From: Deltaproteobacteria bacterium
Lineage (GTDB): Bacteria > Desulfobacterota > Desulfobacteria > Desulfobacterales > Desulfatibacillaceae
Reading direction: 5' to 3'
Assembly: GCA_019308705.1 (NCBI GenBank)
Contig: JAFDHW010000098.1
Span: 1-7,748, forward strand
Length of the DNA: 7,748 bases
The notes beneath the pieces are model-generated. The model did not search any database. It was not told the DNA's origin and was given only the letters and a program-made list of their open reading frames with translations. This document shows, in pieces, positions 1 to 4,825 of the stretch. Positions within the stretch are counted from its first letter, which is position 1. Each line of letters begins with the position of its first letter. A program made the translations under genes and the position numbers.

Positions 1-1482
1 GCAAGGGAAGGCGGCTGGACCGCTTCGCCGGGTTCCGGCGGGCTGGTCACGGCCATCGCCCCGGTGCTGCAGAACCGCGGGGGTTTGTGGATCGGCTGGC
101 CAGGAACCGTGGACGAGGGTCTGGCGGAGGAGGACTTGGCCGCCGCCATGGACCAGGCCGCGGAACAGTCCGGGTTCGACCTCACGCCCGTGATGCTCAC
201 CGAGGAGGAGAAGAACGGCTTCTACTACGGGTTTTCCAACGAGGTCCTGTGGCCGCTGTTCCATGACCTGGTGAAACGGTGCAACTTTCTGCCCGAATAC
301 TGGCCCGCCTACCGCAGGGTGAACAAGAAGTTCGCCCGGAAGATCAAGGAAAAGCGCCAGTCCAACGATTACGTGTGGGTGCACGACTACCACCTCATGG
401 GCGTGGGCGAGGCCCTGCGCCAATTGGGGGTGGAGGACCGCATCGGGTTTTTTCTCCACATCCCCTTTCCCTCGCCGGACATCTTCGCCCGGCTGCCCTG
501 GCGGTTCGAGATTCTGCGCGCGCTTCTGCACTACGACATGGTGGGGTTCCAGACCATGCGGGACCGCCGCAACTTCACCCACTGCGTGCGCACCTTTGTG
601 CCCGGCGTGGCCATCCACGGCCGGGGGGCGGTGGTCACCTTCCGGTTCAGGGAACGCGACGTGCGGGTGGGGGCCTTCCCCATCAGCATCGATTTCAACG
701 AGTTCGCCGAGGCCGCCGCCACCAAGGAGGTGTCCGACCTGGCCTGGGAGATCCACGAGCAGCTTTCCGAAAAGCAGATCATCCTGGGCGTGGACCGGCT
801 GGACTACACCAAGGGCATCCCCGAAAGGCTGCGGGCCTATCGCTACCTGCTGGAGAACTATCCGGACCTGCACGAAAAGGTGGTGTTCGTCCAGGTGGTG
901 GTGCCCAGCCGGGCGGACATCCCGGAGTACCGCGACCTGAAGGCGGAAATCGAGGGCTTGGTGTCTGAGATCAACGGCATGTTCACCCGGTGCGCCTGGG
1001 TGCCGGTGCATTACCAGTACCGGAGCCTTTCCCGGGAAGAACTCATCGCCTACTACCGCACCTCGGAGATGGCGCTCATCACGCCCTTGAAGGACGGGAT
1101 GAACCTCATCGCCAAGGAGTTCTGCGCTTCCAGCCTGGAGCCGTGCTGCGTGCTCATCCTCTCCGAGTTCGCGGGCGCGGCCGCCCAGTTCCAGCGCGGG
1201 GCGCTTCTTGTCAACCCCCATGACCAGGAGGGCATCGCCAAGGCCATCCACAAGGCCTTTCACATGCCCCACAAGGAGCGCGTGGGCCGCATGAAACGCC
1301 TGCGGGCCGCGGTGAAGCGCCACGACATCTACGAGTGGGTGAACAGCTTTCTCCAGGCGTCCTTCGCCCGCAAGCTGGAGAGCTTCCCCGCGGTGGAGGA
1401 CTACACCCCGCGCATGAGCTTTTCCACAGGCGGCGCGGGCGGCTTTTCCGCCTTCGAGGAGGAATGGGCCGAGTCGGCCTGA
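1..1482 (+). CDS. otsA: Alpha,alpha-trehalose-phosphate synthase, UDP-forming (5' partial)
   Basis: This is a GT-B glycosyltransferase of family GT20, which transfers glucose from UDP-glucose to glucose-6-phosphate to give trehalose-6-phosphate in the cytoplasm. The reading frame is open to base 1, and 493 residues are visible before TGA at 1480-1482. The conserved GGLVTA segment lies before the GTG at 64, so that GTG is internal and the true start is upstream of the window. By comparison with E. coli OtsA, about 15-25 N-terminal residues are missing, including the VSNR phosphate loop. Visible signatures (numbered from base 1) are HDYHL at about 128-132, the IPFP segment, GVDRLDYTKG at 263-272 (Arg266 and Lys271 match E. 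coli R262/K267), SRADIPEY, and PLKDGMNLIAKE with Asp365 and Glu373. No trehalose-phosphate phosphatase domain is fused and no otsB is in the window. An intrinsic terminator follows 23 bases downstream. Confidence 0.96.
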   Translation, partial: AREGGWTASPGSGGLVTAIAPVLQNRGGLWIGWPGTVDEGLAEEDLAAAMDQAAEQSGFDLTPVMLTEEEKNGFYYGFSNEVLWPLFHDLVKRCNFLPEYWPAYRRVNKKFARKIKEKRQSNDYVWVHDYHLMGVGEALRQLGVEDRIGFFLHIPFPSPDIFARLPWRFEILRALLHYDMVGFQTMRDRRNFTHCVRTFVPGVAIHGRGAVVTFRFRERDVRVGAFPISIDFNEFAEAAATKEVSDLAWEIHEQLSEKQIILGVDRLDYTKGIPERLRAYRYLLENYPDLHEKVVFVQVVVPSRADIPEYRDLKAEIEGLVSEINGMFTRCAWVPVHYQYRSLSREELIAYYRTSEMALITPLKDGMNLIAKEFCASSLEPCCVLILSEFAGAAAQFQRGALLVNPHDQEGIAKAIHKAFHMPHKERVGRMKRLRAAVKRHDIYEWVNSFLQASFARKLESFPAVEDYTPRMSFSTGGAGGFSAFEEEWAESA

Positions 1483-1505
1483 ATCCTCCACAAAGCGAAC
1501 CATGC

Positions 1506-1542
1506 AAAAGGCCCCGGGAAGCCGGTCCCCGGGGCCTTTTTT
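1506..1542 (+). terminator. Rho-independent terminator of otsA
   Basis: A 13-bp perfect stem pairs 1506-1518 with 1528-1540 (AAAAGGCCCCGGG against CCCGGGGCCTTTT) around a 9-nt loop, and a T6 run occupies 1537-1542. It begins 23 bases after the otsA stop codon. The A4 at the left foot gives a weaker T4 tract on the other strand, so it might also slow transcripts coming from the convergent ROK gene. Confidence 0.93.
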
Positions 1543-1564
1543 GCGCGGATGATTTGATGCCGGG

Positions 1565-1647
1565 CTAGCCCGAATTATTCATGAAAAATTTCACCGACCT
1601 CCTTCCTTGCTTTCGCGCGAATCGAACGCGTGAATAATCCGGGCTAG
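1565..1647. mobile_element. Short MITE-like inverted-repeat element (copy 1, 83 bp)
   Basis: The element is bounded by CTAG at 1565-1568 and CTAG at 1644-1647. Its ends are terminal inverted repeats of about 19 nt with two mismatches: the left end is CTAGCCCGAATTATTCATG, and the right end read in reverse complement is CTAGCCCGGATTATTCACG. The right CTAG contains the stop codon of the ROK kinase gene. The left arm continues with AAAAATTTCACCGA, which resembles the AACAATTTTGCCCGA of the longer copies. The right arm does not continue this way, so the copy is a shortened or diverged family member. It has no coding capacity. Calling it mobile is an inference from the shared ends, the size and the flanking CTAG repeats. 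Confidence 0.72.
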
Positions 1648-2624
1648 GTGGGGGAATAGCGCTGCATGGCCAGGGCGGCCGCGCCCAGGATGCCTACCCG
1701 GTCGCCCAGGGCCGCGGGCACGATGGACACGGCCGAGGCGTTGACGGCAAAGGCCCGGCGATCCACGGCCCGGCGCACCGGGCCGAACATGGCGTCCCCC
1801 AGGTTGGCCAGGCTGCCGCCGATGACCACCATCTCGGGGTTCAACAGGTTCACCAGGGAGGCCACGCCCATGCCCAGATATTCCATGGCCTTGGCGATGA
1901 TGCGCTTGGCCTCCATGTCCCCCTGTTCCGCGGCCTGGGCCACCAGCTTGGCCGTCACCTTGTCCGGGTCGTTTCGGGCAAGCTCCCGTATCCTGGTCTT
2001 GGCTTCGGGTCGGGCCAGGATTTCCTTGGCCTCCCGGGCGATGGCCGTGCACGAGGACAGGGCCTCTAAGCAGCCCCGGTTGCCGCAGGGGCACAGGGGG
2101 CCGTCGGGCAGCAGCGTCATGTGCCCGGCCTCGGCCGCGAATCCGTTGGCGCCGGAATACAGGGTGCCGTGGGAGATGACGCCCGAACCCACCCCCGTGC
2201 TCACGGTGAGGTAGACCATGTAGCGCGAGCCCTTGCCCGCGCCGAACAGGTTTTCCCCCAGGGCCGCGGCGTTGGCGTCGTTCTCCAGGAAGCAGGGCGC
2301 GCCCAGGCGGTCGGCCATGATCTTCGCCAGGGGCACCTTGTCCCACCCCGGCAGGTTGGGGGGGGAGTAAAGCACACCCTCCTTGGGGTCCACGGGCCCG
2401 GGTCCGCCGAAACCCACGGCGCGCACTTTCCGGCCCATGTCCCTGGCCTTTTCCGCCAGCTTTTCCGCGGAGCGCGTCACGCGGTCCAGCACGTTCCCTT
2501 TGCCCCGGGAGGACTGGGTCTCCATAAGCTCCGTGGCCAGCACGGTTCCGTCGTCGTCCACCAGGCCGGACAGGATCTTGGTCCCCCCCAGGTCGATGCC
2601 CAGATATGCGGATTGGTCCGGCAT
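1644..2624 (-). CDS. ROK-family sugar kinase, probable glucokinase
   Basis: A 326-residue cytoplasmic kinase of the ROK family, most likely phosphorylating glucose with ATP to glucose-6-phosphate. Visible signatures are the N-terminal phosphate loop DLGGTK at 11-16, GFGGPGPVD at 71-79, LENDANAA at 113-120 with the probable catalytic base Asp116, the STGVGSG turn at 142-148, and EAGH with Glu165 and His168. A ROK zinc site CPCGNRGC places Cys178, Cys180 and Cys185 beside His168, followed by the sugar-contacting Glu187. NPEMVVIGG at 262-270 is the second nucleotide-binding region. Length is typical and the protein looks intact. The ATG at 2624 is preceded by a purine-rich AAGGAAG about 11 bases upstream. 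The stop TAG lies inside the end of repeat copy 1. Fructokinase or another ROK sugar kinase is possible, since specificity cannot be read with certainty; a ROK repressor is unlikely because there is no N-terminal HTH domain. Confidence 0.93.
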   Translation of the reverse strand: MPDQSAYLGIDLGGTKILSGLVDDDGTVLATELMETQSSRGKGNVLDRVTRSAEKLAEKARDMGRKVRAVGFGGPGPVDPKEGVLYSPPNLPGWDKVPLAKIMADRLGAPCFLENDANAAALGENLFGAGKGSRYMVYLTVSTGVGSGVISHGTLYSGANGFAAEAGHMTLLPDGPLCPCGNRGCLEALSSCTAIAREAKEILARPEAKTRIRELARNDPDKVTAKLVAQAAEQGDMEAKRIIAKAMEYLGMGVASLVNLLNPEMVVIGGSLANLGDAMFGPVRRAVDRRAFAVNASAVSIVPAALGDRVGILGAAALAMQRYSPT

Positions 2625-2641
2625 GCTTCCGGTCTTCCTTC

Positions 2642-2795
2642 CTATCCCGGATTATTCATGAACAATTTTGCCCGAATGGCAGAATTCCTCCAATAATCAG
2701 ACCGTCTTTGGCGCAAGACCCGAAAAACAGCTCCAACGGATTGATAAAGAAAAATTCGATCTCGGGCAAAATTGCTCATGAATAATCCGGGCTAG
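2642..2795. mobile_element. MITE-like inverted-repeat element (copy 2, 154 bp)
   Basis: The outer 34 nt at each end (2642-2675 and 2762-2795) are inverted repeats differing at only two positions. The right end reads CTAGCCCGGATTATTCATG in reverse complement and then GAGCAATTTTGCCCGA; the left end begins CTATCCC and has A for G in the second part. The roughly 86-bp centre has no useful reading frame. Its right half is nearly repeated in copy 3 at the window end. The right CTAG (2792-2795) contains the baeRF stop codon, and the left end is only 17 bases from the ROK start codon. It is clearly AT-richer than the flanking genes. Size, long terminal inverted repeats and lack of a gene fit a non-autonomous transposable element; no transposase is in the window to confirm it. 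Confidence 0.82.
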
Positions 2796-3937
2796 TAGCG
2801 GTAGATGGCGGCCGCGTCCTGGCCGTTTGGCATGTCCTCCGGCTTGACGGGATAGACCACCGCGCCGGTGGTCAGGGCGTAGGCCGCGGCCAGGCCGAGG
2901 AGGTCCACGTCGCCGTTCTGCTCCCCGTCGTGGACGTCCACCTTCTGGCTGTCGGGGTCATACGTTCCCCATACCACTTTTCCGATGGGCAAAAAAAGCG
3001 ATTCCACCCTTCCGAACCGGGCCGCGGGAAGGATCTCCCGGATGTTCAGGCCCGTGGTGCCGGTGCCCAGAAGGTTTCCGTAACGTTCCAGGGCCTGCTG
3101 CTGGTTCTTGGTGAATTCCGGCTCCGCCACTTCCCAGGCCAGGGCGTGGAGCTCGGCGTCGGACAGCTCCCTGGGACTTTTGTTCACCACCTGGTCCAGC
3201 ACGCAGGGATAGTTGGTGACATCCCTGTAGATGCCCGTGATGTGGTCCAGCCCCACCAGGACCAGGGGATCGTTCAAGCGCAGGAGCTTGGGCTCGATCA
3301 CCGCGTGGATTTTGCGCATGTACCGGTAGAGGTTGGTCTTGTCCACCTCCCTGGCCATGCCTTGGCCGAAAAAGATTCCCGCCCGGTCTCCGGCCCCGGA
3401 AGAAGGCGTCCTGGTGTGCCATTGGGTCTGGCGTTCGAACTCGTCGTACCGGAGAAATTCGTCCAGGCCCGCGGGCATGTCCCTTGGGGTGATGTTCCTC
3501 CAGGTGTGGCGGGTGCAATCCAGAAGCCGCGGCGACTTGCGCGACAAGGCCAGAACCTTGAACCGGTTGTTCATGGCCAGGCAGGGCAGGATGGGTTTCA
3601 AATCGAACCGGTCGGCCACCAGCACGCGCTCGGGCAGTTTCAAAGGCAGCCGGAACGTGAAAAACGTCTCGGGGTTTACGAAAACCGCCAGGCCGTCGCC
3701 CTGGTGCTGCCAGAAGGGCGTGTCGTTCAGCAGGCGAAAGGCCGGCTCCAGGGCCTTACGGACCTCCTTTTTCCTGCCATCGGCCTTTTTTTCCGCCTCG
3801 TTCAGCAGGTTCCTGAAACGGATGGGGTTCTGGCGGGTCTCCTGCCCCCGGCTCTCGGTGGGCATGTAGAGGGATACGCAGGGATCTGCCTGGACCTCCA
3901 GGAGATTTCGCAACTCCTCGCGGCTGATCATGTCCAT
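2792..3937 (-). CDS. Bacterial archaeo-eukaryotic release factor family 3-like protein (baeRF3)
   Basis: A 381-residue protein that I recognise as resembling the baeRF family 3 group, bacterial relatives of eRF1/Pelota/Vms1 proposed to act on ribosomes, for example in peptide release or rescue. Recognisable segments are VSLYMPTE near 21-28, RQNPIRFRNLLNEAE at 35-49, FWQHQGDGLAVF at 75-86, DRFDLKPILP at 109-118, the GQG at 191-193 followed by the helix TNLYRYMRKI, NYPCVLD at 242-248, and a C-terminal eL30-like part ending AAAIYRY. The start at 3937 is chosen because GGAGG sits 5 bases before it and homology begins with MISREELRNLL; the frame stays open to 4351 but that extension looks non-coding. 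The stop TAG is supplied by the end of repeat copy 2. Family assignment comes from remembered sequence resemblance; the biochemical role is unproven for the family. Confidence 0.8.
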   Translation of the reverse strand: MDMISREELRNLLEVQADPCVSLYMPTESRGQETRQNPIRFRNLLNEAEKKADGRKKEVRKALEPAFRLLNDTPFWQHQGDGLAVFVNPETFFTFRLPLKLPERVLVADRFDLKPILPCLAMNNRFKVLALSRKSPRLLDCTRHTWRNITPRDMPAGLDEFLRYDEFERQTQWHTRTPSSGAGDRAGIFFGQGMAREVDKTNLYRYMRKIHAVIEPKLLRLNDPLVLVGLDHITGIYRDVTNYPCVLDQVVNKSPRELSDAELHALAWEVAEPEFTKNQQQALERYGNLLGTGTTGLNIREILPAARFGRVESLFLPIGKVVWGTYDPDSQKVDVHDGEQNGDVDLLGLAAAYALTTGAVVYPVKPEDMPNGQDAAAIYRY

Positions 3938-3942
3938 GGAAT

Positions 3943-3947
3943 CCTCC
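3943..3947 (-). promoter_or_regulatory. Ribosome binding site of the baeRF-like gene
   Basis: GGAGG on the minus strand lies 5 bases before the ATG at 3937. A second in-frame ATG two codons later (3931) is less well spaced. This site decides the start against the much longer open frame that reaches 4351. Confidence 0.75.
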
Positions 3948-3975
3948 GTGCTGCTTCGGGTTTTACGGCGGCGGA

Positions 3976-4018
3976 CAGGGCGCGCCACGGCGGTCCGGGC
4001 CGCCGGCATGGCGCCCTG
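3976..4018 (-). promoter_or_regulatory. Two-tier hairpin in the baeRF leader region
   Basis: CAGGGCGC (3976-3983) pairs perfectly with GCGCCCTG (4011-4018), and inside it CGGCGG (3988-3993) pairs with CCGCCG (4000-4005) around a 6-nt loop. It lies about 40 bases upstream of the baeRF start codon. There is no T run, so it is not an intrinsic terminator. A role in leader stability or translation control is only a possibility; GC-rich DNA makes some such stems by chance. Confidence 0.35.
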
Positions 4019-4144
4019 CCCGCGGGTGCACCGTTTTTCCGGCAAAAGGGATCTTTCGGACGGCTTGCGTCTCCGTCCCGTGGCACGCAAGGGATCATGG
4101 TTCAAGCTTAATGGGAGCGCGCGGAAAGTAAATACGGTCAAGAA

Positions 4145-4174
4145 CTTATACTCGCGTCGGGGAGTAGGGAACAA
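4145..4174 (-). promoter_or_regulatory. Candidate sigma-70 promoter for the baeRF-like gene
   Basis: Read on the minus strand, TTGTTC (4174-4169) is followed after 18 bases by TATAAG (4150-4145). These match the -35 and -10 consensus at 4 and 5 of 6 positions respectively, counting TTGACA and TATAAT. It would give a leader of about 200 bases that includes the hairpins at 4064-4091 and 3976-4018. Prediction by eye only. Confidence 0.35.
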
Positions 4175-4233
4175 GGCGCTGGAACCGAGCGGTTGGGGCG
4201 GCAAGCCAGGGCGTTGCGCCGAAAAACCGGAAC

Positions 4234-4273
4234 ATGGGGTTAAGTCCAGGCCAGTATACCGTCTTACCCCCAT
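4234..4273. promoter_or_regulatory. 11-bp inverted repeat upstream of dodecin, possible operator
   Basis: ATGGGGTTAAG (4234-4244) and CTTACCCCCAT (4263-4273) are inverted repeats matching at 10 of 11 positions, with an 18-bp spacer. The dyad lies between the two divergent genes, about 110 bases before the dodecin start. The spacing of arm centres (29 bp, close to three helical turns) would suit a dimeric or paired regulator, but no regulator is known here. Confidence 0.35.
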
Positions 4274-4372
4274 ATTATCCCCGGATTTGTTCGTTACAAT
4301 GTTTTCACGATGTGCGGAAGACGGCCGGATATCCGCCCGGCCGCATCGCAAGTTTCCGGGCTGACAAGAGGA

Positions 4373-4378
4373 AAGGAG
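4373..4378 (+). promoter_or_regulatory. Ribosome binding site of dodecin
   Basis: AAGGAG lies 6 bases before the ATG at 4385 and fixes the dodecin start; the open frame continues upstream to 4310 without any family resemblance. Confidence 0.8.
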
Positions 4379-4384
4379 TGTTGG

Positions 4385-4594
4385 ATGAGCGTCTATAAGG
4401 TTATCGAGGTGGTGGGGACGAGCCAGACCGGTTGGGAGGATGCCGCCAAGAACGCGGTGGAAACGGCTGGAAAGACGCTGAAGGGTCTCCGCGTGGCCGA
4501 GGTGGGCGAGTTGGACATGAAACTCGACGAAGCCGGCAAGGTGGCTTCCTACCGCGCCAAGGTGCGGATCTCCTTCAAGTACGAAGGCAGCTAA
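4385..4594 (+). CDS. Dodecin family flavin-binding protein
   Basis: A 69-residue protein of the dodecin family, small proteins that assemble as hollow dodecamers and bind flavins (FMN, riboflavin or related) as stacked pairs, thought to store or quench free flavin. The fold is readable as strand SVYKVIEVVGTS, helix 17-34 beginning WEDAAKNAV, then two strands around VAEVGELDMKL and SYRAKVRISFKYE. The length is normal. AAGGAG at 4373-4378 sits 6 bases before the ATG at 4385, which supports this start over the longer open frame from 4310. The positions equivalent to the flavin-stacking Trp36 and the contacting Gln55 of the Halobacterium protein appear to be Val37 and Arg57, so it belongs to a non-canonical subgroup. 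No intrinsic terminator follows it. Confidence 0.94.
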   Translation: MSVYKVIEVVGTSQTGWEDAAKNAVETAGKTLKGLRVAEVGELDMKLDEAGKVASYRAKVRISFKYEGS

Positions 4595-4627
4595 GCCCGG
4601 ACCCGGTTGTTCGACCGATTTACGCCT

Positions 4628-4705
4628 TGGGCGGGCGGGGAACTGAGGTCAACCAAGAAACCTGTCGCCATCTTCCCCGATACCCGGTTTACTCCCGCCC
4701 GCCCA
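4628..4705 (+). promoter_or_regulatory. GC-rich 12-bp inverted repeat with structured loop, between dodecin and the UPF0182 gene
   Basis: TGGGCGGGCGGG (4628-4639) pairs perfectly with CCCGCCCGCCCA (4694-4705), enclosing 54 bases. A competing or nested stem joins GGGGAA (4637-4642) to TTCCCC (4673-4678). No T run follows, so it is not a classical terminator. It lies 34 bases after the dodecin stop and about 120 bases before the next gene, so it could be a 3' stabilising structure or a leader element. Confidence 0.4.
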
Positions 4706-4825
4706 GGACCCAAAATGCGCTGAAAGCGAATCCGGCGCGCCCGGCTCCTTCGGGCGGCCGGTTTCGTGCGTCTGCGGCGCGCGGCGGCGAAAATCCGTCT
4801 CCCCTCATGCTGAAAGGCGGTTTTC

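Larger units (their letters stand above)
3938..4384. other. Divergent intergenic region, 447 bases
   Basis: This stretch separates the minus-strand baeRF-like gene from the plus-strand dodecin. I see no credible gene: both strands have open frames, but their translations are Arg/Pro/Ser-rich without family resemblance or ribosome binding sites. From left to right it holds a two-tier hairpin (3976-4018), a 7-bp hairpin (4064-4070 with 4085-4091), a candidate minus-strand promoter (4145-4174) and an 11-bp dyad (4234-4244 with 4263-4273). The part from about 4110 to 4300 is less GC-rich than the genes, as expected for promoters. No convincing sigma-70 pair was found for dodecin, although TACAAT at 4295-4300 could be a -10 box without a good -35. 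Confidence 0.6.

Noticed and set aside
64..1482. GTG at 64 as the start of otsA
   Set aside because: The frame is open to base 1 and the conserved GGLVTA segment of the family lies before the GTG, so the gene is 5' truncated by the window edge.
1565..2795. CRISPR-like array made of the repeats
   Set aside because: The copies are inverted, differ in length, are spaced by whole genes and have no regular spacers.
2642..2795. Element 2 as a classical intrinsic terminator for baeRF
   Set aside because: The stem is long enough, but no T run follows the closing arm and the same unit recurs elsewhere, which fits a mobile repeat better.
2930..4111. 393-codon plus-strand open frame antisense to the baeRF-like gene
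   Set aside because: It mirrors a recognisable gene on the other strand; its Gly/Arg/Pro/His-rich translation is typical of a GC-rich shadow frame.
3938..4351. N-terminal extension of the baeRF-like gene to 4351 (138 more codons)
   Set aside because: The added sequence has no family resemblance, a clear GGAGG precedes the ATG at 3937, and the region contains promoter-like sequence.
4310..4384. Longer dodecin start at 4310
   Set aside because: Dodecins are about 68-70 residues and an AAGGAG is ideally placed before 4385.
4738..4756. Hairpin CGCCCG/CGGGCG upstream of the UPF0182 gene as a terminator
   Set aside because: Only 6 bp, no T run follows, and such stems are frequent in GC-rich sequence.
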